Positions 17,796 through 26,672 of a DNA stretch of 64,000 nt are shown piece after piece. The position numbers and the translations under genes were made by a program. The notes beneath the pieces were generated by a model. That model saw nothing but the letters and a program-made list of their open reading frames with translations. It had not been told where the DNA came from and did not search any database. Origin of the DNA: an uncultured Niabella sp. (GTDB lineage Bacteria; Bacteroidota; Bacteroidia; Chitinophagales; Chitinophagaceae). Every line of letters begins with the position of its first letter. The first letter of the stretch is position 1. The stretch lies in NCBI GenBank assembly GCA_934486785.1, contig CAKSQK010000001.1, forward strand, positions 1-64,000, written 5' to 3'.

Positions 17796-18434
17796 GTGAA
17801 AAGGATCATTCTTTGTTTTACAACATTGTTACTGTTTTTTACTTACCAGGCAAACGCGCAGTTTGAAAGGGCCCGCGACAGCGTGGTGCAGCTTTTTGGT
17901 GTGGTAATGACTGCTGACAGCCTTGATGGCATACCGGCGGTGAGCATTACGGTAAAAGGCTCAAAGCGTGGAACGGTATCTAACAGGGACGGTGTTTTTT
18001 CAATTGCCGTGCTGAAAGGAGATGAAATTGAATTCAGTCACGTAAGTTATAAAACCAAGATCACCAAAGTGCCCCGCGACCTTGACGGCAACCAGTACAG
18101 TATTGTACAACTGATGGTGCAGGATACTACTTACCTGCCGGTGGCCATCATTCGACCCCGGCCTACCAAAGAACAATTTGCCCGTGATTTTGTAAACGTG
18201 CAGGTAGCTGAGGATGAAATGGAAATTCTCCGCAAGGCCAACACACGCGAAATGCAGGCGGCTGTTATGCGCCGCACGCCTTATGATGGCCGCGAAATGA
18301 CCAACCGCCAGTTAGACCAGGTGTACCAGCGCGCCCGCTACCAGGGGCAATTGCCGCCTATGAACATTTTCAATCCCGCCGCCTGGGCAGAATTTATCAA
18401 CTCGTGGAAACGTGGCGACTTTAAGCGCAAGTAA
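17796..18434 (+). CDS. Secreted protein with carboxypeptidase-like regulatory domain
   Basis: A 212-residue protein with a GTG start and a signal peptide (MKRIILCFTTLLLFFTYQANAQ). Residues about 30-110 form a CarboxypepD_reg-like beta-sandwich (VQLFGVVMTADSLDGIPAVSITVKGS..., SNRDGVFSIAVLKGDEIEFSHVSYK), the same fold as the plug-proximal domain of TonB-dependent receptors but standing alone. The C-terminal part is charged and helical (RPTKEQFARDFVN..., Arg-rich) and unrecognised. Probably periplasmic or surface-associated; role unknown. Confidence 0.8.
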   Translation: MKRIILCFTTLLLFFTYQANAQFERARDSVVQLFGVVMTADSLDGIPAVSITVKGSKRGTVSNRDGVFSIAVLKGDEIEFSHVSYKTKITKVPRDLDGNQYSIVQLMVQDTTYLPVAIIRPRPTKEQFARDFVNVQVAEDEMEILRKANTREMQAAVMRRTPYDGREMTNRQLDQVYQRARYQGQLPPMNIFNPAAWAEFINSWKRGDFKRK

Positions 18435-18459
18435 CTGCTTTGATTTTTTTTGAACCGTA

Positions 18460-19065
18460 TTATATACCCAGTAACTTTTTTACTTCCTTTTTTATAAACC
18501 CATTTTGAATGTAAGGGTATAAGTTTTTACCCGGGCAATTGGTTTGCTTTGAATAATCTTTGTGAGAAGCAATGGAATCGGCAGAAATCTTAAACCGCTC
18601 TGCAGTATAAGCAGTCAGCCTGATGAGCGATTGTAATTGCTGATCAGGCAGGGGTTGTACTTCCAGGTTGCCCAGGCAGCATATAAGCAAGTGGCCGGTG
18701 GGGTCATATTCTGTAGAAGTTTCTCCAACCGTTAAAGGATCGCGGCCTTCATAAATGGTGCCATTCGGCGCAATCAGGTAGTGATAAGGAATGTCTGCCC
18801 AGTTCTTATCAGGTCCCATGCCCCAGCGTTGTATCGCGCTGATCTTTTTTGCTGCATCGGCATCCATATCAAGCTGCGTGCCTTCGTGGTGAATGGTAAT
18901 GCGCACAGGCGTATGGCTTTTAAAGGCTTTCGGAGGCAGGGCATTCCAATTGCTGCGTGGCAGTATCTGCACTTCTTTTACAAAAAATACTTTTTGCTGC
19001 CTGGCGCAGGATGCAAGCAGCAATACTGTTACAATCGCGGAAAAAATTTTTAGAAGAACTTTCAT
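18460..19065 (-). CDS. N-acetylmuramoyl-L-alanine amidase (amidase_2/PGRP), lipoprotein
   Basis: A 201-residue protein with a lipoprotein signal peptide; the lipobox LASC places the lipidated Cys near residue 20. The amidase_2 domain shows RSNWNALPP, the zinc His in ITIHHEG, DIPYHYLIAPNGTIYEGR, and the second zinc set SHKDYSKQTNCPGKNLYP with His and Cys. It cleaves the amide between MurNAc and the stem peptide, probably for cell-wall recycling or remodelling from the periplasmic side. Convergent with the upstream plus-strand gene. Confidence 0.88.
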   Translation of the reverse strand: MKVLLKIFSAIVTVLLLASCARQQKVFFVKEVQILPRSNWNALPPKAFKSHTPVRITIHHEGTQLDMDADAAKKISAIQRWGMGPDKNWADIPYHYLIAPNGTIYEGRDPLTVGETSTEYDPTGHLLICCLGNLEVQPLPDQQLQSLIRLTAYTAERFKISADSIASHKDYSKQTNCPGKNLYPYIQNGFIKKEVKKLLGI

Positions 19066-19124
19066 AAGTGATGGGTGTTACGTTGCAAATTTGATTATTT
19101 TGAAAGCAGGAACAAAACAATTTT

Positions 19125-19655
19125 TTGAAAGCTGCTCCATCCATACAAATTTGTTTTACTGCCACGCTGCACAAGTTTGGCAGCAATGGCGATAAAACCG
19201 GCTGGACGTATTTTGAAATACCTGAGGAACTGGCGCAACAGCTAAGGCCCGGTAATAAAAAATCTTTCCGCGTAAAGGGCCGGCTTGATGATTATAAAAT
19301 TTCCGGTGTATCTGTAATACCCGCCGGCAATGGCAACTTTATAATGGCCGTAAATGCAGTGATGCGAAAGAACATCCGCAAAGCACATGGCGCCATGGTT
19401 ACTGTGCTACTGCAGGCAAATGAAACTGAATATGCGCTGAACAAAGACCTTGTCAAATGCCTGAAAGACGACCCCGCGGCCAGTGAACATTTTTACAGCC
19501 TTGCCAAAAGCCACCGCAATTATTTTAGCAAATGGATTGACAGCGCCAAAACAGAAACCACCAAAACCAAAAGGCTGGCGCAAACCATTACATCGCTGGC
19601 ACAGAAAATGGATTACGGCCAAATGATCAGGTTTTATAAAGCAAAAAAGGAATAA
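19125..19655 (+). CDS. DUF1905 / YdeI-like (OmpD-associated) protein
   Basis: A 176-residue cytosolic protein starting at TTG. Residues 1-95 match DUF1905 (FTATLHKFGSNGDKTGWTYFEIP, FRVKGRLDDYKISGVSVIPAGNGNFIMAVN). The C-terminal helical half (LKDDPAASEHFYSLAKSHRN, FSKWIDSAKTETTKTKRLA) matches the YdeI/OmpD-associated family. The pairing of the two domains is common. Function unknown; no operon partner is evident, as the next gene is 64 bases on and begins a different pathway. Confidence 0.8.
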   Translation: MKAAPSIQICFTATLHKFGSNGDKTGWTYFEIPEELAQQLRPGNKKSFRVKGRLDDYKISGVSVIPAGNGNFIMAVNAVMRKNIRKAHGAMVTVLLQANETEYALNKDLVKCLKDDPAASEHFYSLAKSHRNYFSKWIDSAKTETTKTKRLAQTITSLAQKMDYGQMIRFYKAKKE

Positions 19656-19719
19656 CCCTTCCTGTTTGATCACCAACAACATTTCTTTACGACATTTGCG
19701 GCACAACAAATAAGTAATC

Positions 19720-21099
19720 ATGGCAGACAGGCTGAATGATCTTCAACATGTGTTTTTTATTGGTGTGGCAGGCGCAGGCATGAGCGCCATTGCGCAATAC
19801 CTGCGCGGCACAGGGCTTCAGGTTTCGGGTAGCGACCGGTTTTTTAATGAAGGCAAGGCCGGCGATATAAAAGAAAAACTTCAGGCAGATGGCATTGCCT
19901 GTTTTTTGCAGGACGGCAGCGGTATTACGCCTGATGTAGACCTTGTTGTAGCATCTACCGCCATTGAAGACACCGTGGTAGAAATCAAAAAAGCAAAAGA
20001 GCTTGGCATTCCCATTATCAAGCGTGCGGCCTTGCTGGCGCTGATAGCGGCTAACAAAAAAACAATTGCCGTAGGCGGCACCAGCGGCAAAAGCACTACA
20101 ACCGCCATGTTGTTTGACATCATGACGCATGCCGGCTTATCACCTTCCATCATTAGCGGGGCAGGGCTTGTTAGCCTTATTAAAAAAGGAAAGATCGGCA
20201 ACGCGTATGTAGGCAGCAGCAACTGGCTGCTGATAGAAGCAGATGAAAGCGATGGCTCCATTGTTCAGTATCACCCGGAAATTGGCTTGCTGTTGAACAT
20301 TGAAAAAGACCATAAGGAAATGGATGAGCTCATCAGCATATTTTCTCAATTTCAGCAAAACAGCAACACCTTCGTGGTAAATCGCTCTAATGCTTACTCC
20401 CAAGGCCTTTCCATTGATGCCGGTAACGATTTTGCAACTGAAGGAAATGAAAATAATGCAGGTTTCATCGCCACTGATTTTTTTCAAAATGGTTTCCAGA
20501 TTTCTTTTAAAATAAACGGCGAACCCTTTGCACTCAATGCATCGGGCCGCCACAATATGGAAAACGCAACTGCGGCAGCCGCCACCGCTGCTTTGGCAGG
20601 CGTACCGCTAAAAGTGGCTGCAGAAGCTTTGAAAAACTATGAAGGCATTTACCGGCGCGGCCAGGTGCTGGGGCATAAAAACGGTGTGTGGGTGGTAGAT
20701 GATTTTGCACACAATCCTGTAAAGTGTGGTGCAGCCATCCGCTCGGTGCAGCCGGTGGCTGAAAAAGTGATCGCCTGGCTGCAGCCCCACGGCTATGCGC
20801 CCACCCGGTTTTTACGTAAAGATTTTGTAAAAGAAATTTCGGAAGCGCTGCGCCCGCAGGATGAGATTTGGATGAGCGAGATCTTTTATGCCGGCGGCAC
20901 CGCCACAAAAGATATTTCAGCCAATGACCTGATCAGCGATATAAAAGCAACAGGTAAAAATGCCGTGTTTGTTGAAGACAGGAGTGAGCTGTTAACTGCG
21001 TTGCGCCCACATCTTAGCCCCGGCACCGTACTATTAATGATGGGCGCCAGAGATCCGTCGCTGGAGGGCTTTGTAAGAGATGTGTACGAAAAACTTTAA
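19720..21099 (+). CDS. Mur ligase family protein (MurC/Mpl-like)
   Basis: A 459-residue cytosolic Mur ligase. The N-terminal Rossmann domain starts VFFIGVAGAGMSAIAQYL, the ATP-binding domain has VGGTSGKSTTTAM and LLIEADESDGS, and the C-terminal domain has VVDDFAHNPVKC. The family joins an amino acid or peptide to UDP-MurNAc. The FIG-AGAGMS start is MurC/Mpl-like, but the P-loop is GTSGKST instead of the usual GTHGKTT. In Bacteroidota such genes are often annotated as a second MurC or as peptidoglycan synthetase; a recycling (Mpl) role is the best guess. Its stop overlaps the convergent thioredoxin gene by 4 bases. Confidence 0.85.
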   Translation: MADRLNDLQHVFFIGVAGAGMSAIAQYLRGTGLQVSGSDRFFNEGKAGDIKEKLQADGIACFLQDGSGITPDVDLVVASTAIEDTVVEIKKAKELGIPIIKRAALLALIAANKKTIAVGGTSGKSTTTAMLFDIMTHAGLSPSIISGAGLVSLIKKGKIGNAYVGSSNWLLIEADESDGSIVQYHPEIGLLLNIEKDHKEMDELISIFSQFQQNSNTFVVNRSNAYSQGLSIDAGNDFATEGNENNAGFIATDFFQNGFQISFKINGEPFALNASGRHNMENATAAAATAALAGVPLKVAAEALKNYEGIYRRGQVLGHKNGVWVVDDFAHNPVKCGAAIRSVQPVAEKVIAWLQPHGYAPTRFLRKDFVKEISEALRPQDEIWMSEIFYAGGTATKDISANDLISDIKATGKNAVFVEDRSELLTALRPHLSPGTVLLMMGARDPSLEGFVRDVYEKL

Positions 21100-21479
21100 G
21101 CTTTTTCTTCTTCCACATTTTGCTGCGGCAGCAGGTGCTCTTCAATAATTTGCTTAAAAACATTTTTGGGCAATGCGCCCGGCTGCATAGAGGGTTCTCC
21201 CTCTGCAGGAATAAATATAAATGTGGGAATGCTTCTGATGCCCAAAGCTGCCGAAAGCTGCTGCTCTGCTTCGGTATCAATTTTATAGATCAGCAGCTTG
21301 CCTTCATATTCGTCAGAAAGTTCTTCAAGAACGGGTGCTACCATTTTACAGGGGCCGCACCAGTCGGCATAAAAATCAATAATGGCAGGCAGGTTTCCCT
21401 GGTATTTCCATTCTTTCTCTGTATCAAAATCAAATATCTTTTCTTTAAAACCCTGCGTGGTTAACTGAATGGTAGGCAT
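21096..21479 (-). CDS. Thioredoxin
   Basis: About 127 residues from the ATG at 21479; the frame is open to 21527, but the extra N-terminus is not thioredoxin-like. It has FYADWCGPCKMVAPVLEEL with the active-site Cys pair near residue 42 and the cis-Pro loop RSIPTFIF. A reductant or disulfide exchange protein, cytosolic as no signal peptide is seen. The C-terminus carries an extra acidic/Gln-rich tail (PQQNVEEEKA). The stop codon overlaps the convergent Mur ligase gene by 4 bases. Confidence 0.92.
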   Translation of the reverse strand: MPTIQLTTQGFKEKIFDFDTEKEWKYQGNLPAIIDFYADWCGPCKMVAPVLEELSDEYEGKLLIYKIDTEAEQQLSAALGIRSIPTFIFIPAEGEPSMQPGALPKNVFKQIIEEHLLPQQNVEEEKA

Positions 21480-21618
21480 AATGTTTCTGTTTCGATCAAA
21501 GTTGCGGTAAATAATGTAAGTGTGCAAATAATTACGAATTTGCTTAAGCTGTAAGCTGTAATTATCAATTGTTAATTATTAATTATTAATTACATTTCCA
21601 TCCAAAAAACATCATTAC

Positions 21619-22350
21619 ATGAAAACCATACCTCTTTCTGAAGGAACATTTACCGTAGATGCATCGAAAAAATTTGTTCCTTTTAATAATAATGATGAAT
21701 TGCAGGAAAGGAACCGGGGCAGCCTGCTGGTAGAAATTCAGCCATTTGTAATTATTACACAAAACGATATTGTGCTGCTGGATGCAGGGCTGGGGCTTTT
21801 TGACGAGAACAACCAGTTCCAGATTTATAAAAACCTGAAAGCAAACGGCATTGAGCCGGATGATGTGACGAAAGTGGTGATGAGCCACCTGCACAAAGAC
21901 CATATTGGCGGACTGGTAAATCCTTTTACCAGGCAACTGAGTTTTGAGCAGGCCACTTATTATGTACATAAAAGAGAGCTGGATTACGCGTTTGAACAAG
22001 GCGCACCCTCCTACGAAACAGACAGCATTGAAGTGCTCAGAAATAGTGACCAGCTACAGCTTGTAGATGGCGACAGCGGAAATATTGACGGCTATATTTT
22101 TTATGAAATTACAGCGGCCCATTCAAAATATCACCAGGTGATCTGGCTGAAAGAAAGCGGGCAAACTTTATTTTTTGGCGCTGATGATGCGCCTCAATTA
22201 AAGCAAATGAGACGCCGCTTTGCGGCAAAATACGATTACGATGGTAAAAAAGCCGATGCGCTGAGAGAAAAATGGTGGCAGCAGGGCCATGATGAAGGCT
22301 GGAAATTTTTATTTTACCACGATGTGAAACACCCCGTGTACCCTGAATGA
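21619..22350 (+). CDS. MBL-fold metallo-hydrolase
   Basis: A 243-residue metallo-beta-lactamase-fold protein. The metal motif VVMSHLHKDHIGGL is near residues 87-100, another ligand Asp/His pair lies at ITAAHSKYHQV and FFGADDAPQ, and a final His in FYHDVKHP. It lacks a signal peptide. Close to glyoxalase II or lactonase-like members; no substrate can be read from the sequence. A strong bidirectional terminator follows. Confidence 0.82.
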   Translation: MKTIPLSEGTFTVDASKKFVPFNNNDELQERNRGSLLVEIQPFVIITQNDIVLLDAGLGLFDENNQFQIYKNLKANGIEPDDVTKVVMSHLHKDHIGGLVNPFTRQLSFEQATYYVHKRELDYAFEQGAPSYETDSIEVLRNSDQLQLVDGDSGNIDGYIFYEITAAHSKYHQVIWLKESGQTLFFGADDAPQLKQMRRRFAAKYDYDGKKADALREKWWQQGHDEGWKFLFYHDVKHPVYPE

Positions 22351-22383
22351 ACCATGCCCGGAACAAATTTTCTTAAATAACAA

Positions 22384-22408
22384 AAAAGCAGCCGGGAAAG
22401 CTGCTTTT
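22384..22408. terminator. Bidirectional terminator between MBL gene and tig
   Basis: AAAAGCAGC (22384-22392) pairs perfectly with GCTGCTTTT (22400-22408) around a 7-base loop, with A and T tracts on either side. It lies between two convergent genes and can serve both. Confidence 0.8.
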
Positions 22409-22428
22409 ATTAATTAAATAATTTACTG

Positions 22429-23826
22429 TTAGTGATGCTGGTGCTGATGTTCATTTACCATTTTGGTAAAATCGTCAGCGCTGATGGGTGTGGGCGTTGG
22501 CTTGATTTGCTTTTCAGCCCATTCAAACACTTTTTCTGATTGTAAGCGGTTGTAAGATTCTTCCACGTACTTGCGTTCTTTCATCATTCTTTCCACGTAA
22601 TCATGTACCCAATCCTGTTCTTCTACCATTGGCGCATTGCCACCCATGTAATTGAACAATTGCTGCTTTGTAAATTCCCTTAACTCTTCCGGCCCAACGG
22701 TAATGGAATTATCGTTGACGATTTTGTCAGAGATCAGCGTCCATTTCAACTGATTCAGGAAAGATGGCATTTCTTTGTCCACTTCCTCTTCTGTTTTACC
22801 CGGCTTACCTTCCTGCGGCTGGTTTTGTGTCACCATCCATTTGCGTAAAAAAGCCTCGGGAAAATCAATTTTAGTATTGTCTGTCAGTTGGTGAAAAATC
22901 TGGTCGTGAATTTGGTTGCGGCTTTGCGTGGCCCAGTATTTAAAGATCTCGTCTTTGGTTTTTTGTTTCAGGTCTTCCTCATTTTTCACTTCTCCGCCGG
23001 GGTGCAACTGCTCAAAAAACTCCTCATCGAGCGCCCTTTTTTCAAGCTGGCCTATTTTGGTAATGCTTACTTTAAATTTCTTATCTTTTGTAGAAGCATC
23101 ATCCGGGTTCAGGCCCAGGTCTCTGCCAATATATTCTGCATCTCCATCGCTAAAAGCATTGCCCAGGGTAATTACCACTTCATCGCCCACTTTTTTTCCC
23201 AGGAAATCTTTCCGGGTTTCTTCTGAGAAATATTTTAAAAGCACTGAGTCTTCTACTTTTTTGCCGCCTTCAACCACGTTGCCATCAGCATCCAGCTCCT
23301 CAAAGGTCACGTTCACAATATTTTCGTCACCATCCACTTCTTCTTTATCGGTCATGTTGCCAAACCTGTTTTGCAGCCTTTCAATTTCTTTGGCAATCAT
23401 TTCATCGGTAATATCAATATTATATGCTTTGATATCGGCGGTAGAAAGATCTGCCATTTCAAACTCAGGCTTCAGGCCAATTTCAAAATCAAAAGTATAA
23501 TCGGCGGGATTGTTCACATCAAGCTTTGCAATATCTCCGTTTTCCATCGGCAGCGGCTGTGCAAATATTTCGATGTTTTCATTTTGCAGGTAGCCGATCA
23601 GTTCTTTATCCACTGTTTTCAAAACCTCATCCATAAAAAGAGAGGGGCCGTACATTTTTTTGATCATGCCGGAAGGCACTTTACCAGGCCTGAAACCGGG
23701 AATATTTACTTTTTTGCTGTAATCTTTTAATGATTTTTCGAACGCGGGCAGGTAGTCAGTTTTCTCAAGTTTTACACTGATCTTTTCGTGCAACTGACCA
23801 ATGGGTTCTTTAGTAATAGTAGCCAT
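22429..23826 (-). CDS. tig: Trigger factor
   Basis: A 465-residue ribosome-associated chaperone, full length. The N-terminal ribosome-binding domain starts MATITKEPIGQLHEKISVKLEK and contains FRPGKVPSGMIKKMYG, the tail-binding signature region. A degenerate FKBP-type domain (about 150-250, DENIVNVTFEELDADGNVVEGG) and the helical C-terminal arms follow. The end is unusual for its histidines (NEHQHQHH). The gene lies alone between a terminator and tRNA-Leu. Its upstream gap holds GTTGACA/TGTCAAC inverted pieces of no clear role. Confidence 0.95.
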   Translation of the reverse strand: MATITKEPIGQLHEKISVKLEKTDYLPAFEKSLKDYSKKVNIPGFRPGKVPSGMIKKMYGPSLFMDEVLKTVDKELIGYLQNENIEIFAQPLPMENGDIAKLDVNNPADYTFDFEIGLKPEFEMADLSTADIKAYNIDITDEMIAKEIERLQNRFGNMTDKEEVDGDENIVNVTFEELDADGNVVEGGKKVEDSVLLKYFSEETRKDFLGKKVGDEVVITLGNAFSDGDAEYIGRDLGLNPDDASTKDKKFKVSITKIGQLEKRALDEEFFEQLHPGGEVKNEEDLKQKTKDEIFKYWATQSRNQIHDQIFHQLTDNTKIDFPEAFLRKWMVTQNQPQEGKPGKTEEEVDKEMPSFLNQLKWTLISDKIVNDNSITVGPEELREFTKQQLFNYMGGNAPMVEEQDWVHDYVERMMKERKYVEESYNRLQSEKVFEWAEKQIKPTPTPISADDFTKMVNEHQHQHH

Positions 23827-23924
23827 TTTTATTAGTTGAAAAAGTTAACAGGTTGACAGGTTGATAAGCATTCACAAGAAAATACCTTGTCAACTTTTAA
23901 ACTTATAACCTATCAACTATTTTG

Positions 23925-24006
23925 TCCGGATGAAGGGACTCGAACCCCCACACCTTGCGGCATCAGATCCTAAGTCTGACGTGTCTACCAATTCCACCAC
24001 ATCCGG
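23925..24006 (-). tRNA. tRNA-Leu (anticodon TAG)
   Basis: An 82-base class II tRNA without encoded CCA. The acceptor stem is CCGGATG/CATCCGG with discriminator A. The anticodon stem TCAGA/TCTGA encloses loop CTTAGGA, anticodon TAG. A long variable arm (about 23952-23967) and the T-loop GTTCGAGTC are present. It reads CUA and probably other CUN leucine codons. The rest of the 376-base gap 23827-24202 holds only AT-rich DNA and short repeats. Confidence 0.97.
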
Positions 24007-24202
24007 TTAAAGAACTAAATCAGGGGTGCAAAGGTAGGGTTTTTGGGAGAAGTGGAAATACTTTTTTAGTCTATTCAGGCAGCATATTGATAATAAATAG
24101 CTAAAAAAAGCTAAATATCGTACTTTTAGGTTTCAGCAGTATGATGTACATCTTCAAAACAAATTAAGTCGTCTTGTAAGGAAAGAACAGGGAAGTATTA
24201 AT

Positions 24203-26458
24203 ATGAAGACCATTGAACAAAGGCCCACGTACAATCTTGATGAAGAACAGGAAAAGAAGCTCATAGTACGAGAGTACCGGTCTCTTTTGCGCTCGCTTAA
24301 AGATAAGATCAAGCCGGGAGATAAGCTTATTCTTCGCAATGCTTTTGAAGTGGCTGCAGAAGCACACAGCACCATGCGCCGCAAAAGCGGCGAACCCTAT
24401 ATTTTGCACCCTATTGCCGTGGCCAAAATTTGTGCTGACGAGATCGGCCTGGGCGTACGCTCGGCCATAGCGGCTTTATTGCATGATACTGTGGAAGACA
24501 CCGACCTTTCTATACAGGATATTGAAAAAGATTTTGGGCAGGAAATAGCAAGGATCGTGGATGGCCTTACCAAAATTTCAAACGTAATAGATGCCAATGC
24601 TTCCAAACAGGCCGAAAATTTTAAAAAAATACTGCTTACGCTTACTGATGATCCGCGCGTAATACTGATTAAGCTGGCCGATCGGCTGAACAACATGCGC
24701 ACGCTGGAAAGCATGAAACGGGAAAACCAGTTAAAAATTTCTTCTGAAACCGTGTATGTGTTTGCCCCGCTGGCGCACCGCCTGGGTTTGTACAGTATTA
24801 AAACAGAGCTGGAAGACCTTTCCATGAAATACCTGGAACCTGAAACCTACCGGGAAATAGCGCGCAAGCTGGCAGATACCAAAAGAGAACGCAACAAGTA
24901 CATCAATGAATTTATCAAACCCATTAAAGAAAAACTGGAAAAAAATAAATTCAAATTTGAGATACAGGGCCGCTCAAAAAACATTCACTCCATTTGGAAT
25001 AAAATGAAGAAGAAAGGCGTGGCATTTGAAGAAGTGTACGACCTTTTTGCCATACGAATTGTTTTGGATACCACGCTGGAAAAAGAAAAAGAAGAATGCT
25101 GGAAGGTTTATTCTTTAATTACTGATGAATACACACCCTCTATAGAACGCCTGCGCGACTGGGTGAGCAACCCCAAAGCCAACGGCTACGAGGCTTTGCA
25201 CACCACTGTGATGGGGCCACGCGGCAAATGGGTGGAAGTGCAGATACGAAGCAAACGCATGAACGAAATTGCCGAAAAAGGCCTTGCCGCCCACTGGAAA
25301 TATAAGGAAGGCACGCAGATTGAAAACAGGTTTGACAAATGGTTTCAGCAAATACGCGAGGCGCTGTACCACGAAGACCCCGACAGCATTAACTTTTTAC
25401 AGGATTTTAAAACCAGTTTTCTTACAGAGGAAATTTATGTGTACACGCCGCGCGGCGATGTAAAAATGCTCCCGGTAGGCGCTACCGCGCTTGATTTTGC
25501 TTTTTCCATCCACACCATGGTAGGCTCTAAAACCATCGGCGCCAAAGTCAACCACAAGCTGGTACCCATAAGCCATAAATTAAAAAGTGGCGACCAGGTA
25601 GAGATCATTACCAGCAACAAACAAACACCTTCGGAAGACTGGCTGTCTTTTGTGGTGACAGCCAAAGCCAAAGCCAAGGTAAAGGAAGCATTAAAGGAAG
25701 AAAAAAGAAAAGTGGCAGATGAAGGCAAGTACACTTTACAAAGAAAGCTGGAAGGCATTGGCGCATCTATGCAGCAATCCAACATTGATGAGCTGGTACA
25801 TTATTACAAATTAAATTCCAACCTCGATCTTTTTTACAACATCGCCATAAAAAATATTGACCTGAAAGAACTAAAGGAATTTAAAGTTGTAGGCGATAAA
25901 ATTGAATTGCCGAAACCTGTAAAAATTGTAACCGAGCACAAAATTGAAAGCCATGGGCAAGCCCCCCAGCCGCAAGCCAAATCGCATGATGCAGAGCTGA
26001 TCATTTTTGGCGAAAGCAGCGATCAGATCATGTACAACCTGGCCAACTGCTGCAAGCCCATACCCGGTGATGATGTGTTTGGCTTTATCACCACCGGCAA
26101 GGGCCTTACCATACACCGCACCAACTGCCCCAATGCCGCGCGGCTGATGAGCAATTACGGCCACAGAATTGTAAAAACCAAGTGGGCCAAAAACAAAGAG
26201 ATTTCTTTCCTTACCGGCGTAAAAATTATCGGGCTTGACGATGTGGGCATGGTAAGCAGGATCAGCAATTTAATTTCGGCAGAACTTAAAATCAACATGT
26301 CGGCGCTATCTATAGAAGCGCATGACGGCGTGTTTGAAGGCAACATCAAAGTGTTTGTGCACGACAGGGAGCAATTGGACACGCTGGTGGAAGAGCTGAA
26401 AAAGCTGGACGGTGTGGAAAGGGTGGAGAGGTATGATACGGAAGATATCCCGGTGTAG
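24203..26458 (+). CDS. rel: Bifunctional (p)ppGpp synthetase/hydrolase Rel/SpoT
   Basis: A 751-residue stringent-response enzyme. The HD hydrolase domain is intact (GEPYILHPIAVAKI; LLHDTVEDTD with H94, D95, E98, D99). The synthetase domain follows with FEEVYDLFAIRIV, NGYEALHTTVMGP and VEVQIRSKRMNEIAEKG. Then come TGS (VYTPRGDVKMLPVGATALDF), a zinc-finger-like NCCKPIPGDDV with HRTNCPN, and a C-terminal ACT domain. It makes and degrades (p)ppGpp in response to stalled ribosomes. A strong terminator follows 24 bases after the stop. Confidence 0.96.
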   Translation: MKTIEQRPTYNLDEEQEKKLIVREYRSLLRSLKDKIKPGDKLILRNAFEVAAEAHSTMRRKSGEPYILHPIAVAKICADEIGLGVRSAIAALLHDTVEDTDLSIQDIEKDFGQEIARIVDGLTKISNVIDANASKQAENFKKILLTLTDDPRVILIKLADRLNNMRTLESMKRENQLKISSETVYVFAPLAHRLGLYSIKTELEDLSMKYLEPETYREIARKLADTKRERNKYINEFIKPIKEKLEKNKFKFEIQGRSKNIHSIWNKMKKKGVAFEEVYDLFAIRIVLDTTLEKEKEECWKVYSLITDEYTPSIERLRDWVSNPKANGYEALHTTVMGPRGKWVEVQIRSKRMNEIAEKGLAAHWKYKEGTQIENRFDKWFQQIREALYHEDPDSINFLQDFKTSFLTEEIYVYTPRGDVKMLPVGATALDFAFSIHTMVGSKTIGAKVNHKLVPISHKLKSGDQVEIITSNKQTPSEDWLSFVVTAKAKAKVKEALKEEKRKVADEGKYTLQRKLEGIGASMQQSNIDELVHYYKLNSNLDLFYNIAIKNIDLKELKEFKVVGDKIELPKPVKIVTEHKIESHGQAPQPQAKSHDAELIIFGESSDQIMYNLANCCKPIPGDDVFGFITTGKGLTIHRTNCPNAARLMSNYGHRIVKTKWAKNKEISFLTGVKIIGLDDVGMVSRISNLISAELKINMSALSIEAHDGVFEGNIKVFVHDREQLDTLVEELKKLDGVERVERYDTEDIPV

Positions 26459-26482
26459 GCAATACGACTTATAAGAAGCATT

Positions 26483-26512
26483 AAAGCCATTGCATTATTC
26501 AATGGCTTTTTT
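26483..26512 (+). terminator. Rho-independent terminator of rel
   Basis: AAAGCCATTG (26483-26492) pairs perfectly with CAATGGCTTT (26500-26509) around a 7-base loop and runs into T6. It lies 24 bases after the rel stop and before the convergent tRNA-Pro. Confidence 0.88.
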
Positions 26513-26526
26513 AAGAAATGCAACAG

Positions 26527-26600
26527 TCGGGATGACTGGATTCGAACCAGCGGCCTCTTCGTCCCGAACGAAGCGCGCTACCGGGCTGCGCTACATCCCG
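26527..26600 (-). tRNA. tRNA-Pro (anticodon CGG)
   Basis: A 74-base tRNA without encoded CCA. The acceptor stem is CGGGATG/CATCCCG with discriminator A. The anticodon stem CTTCG/CGAAG encloses TTCGGGA, anticodon CGG, with G37 as expected for proline tRNAs. The D arm GCGC...GCGC and T-loop GTTCGAATC are normal. Confidence 0.97.
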
Positions 26601-26672
26601 AAAAACTGACTTTATATTAAATAACTGAACAGCTAAATTAATACAAAAACAAGTATTAAAAAATGAGATTGC

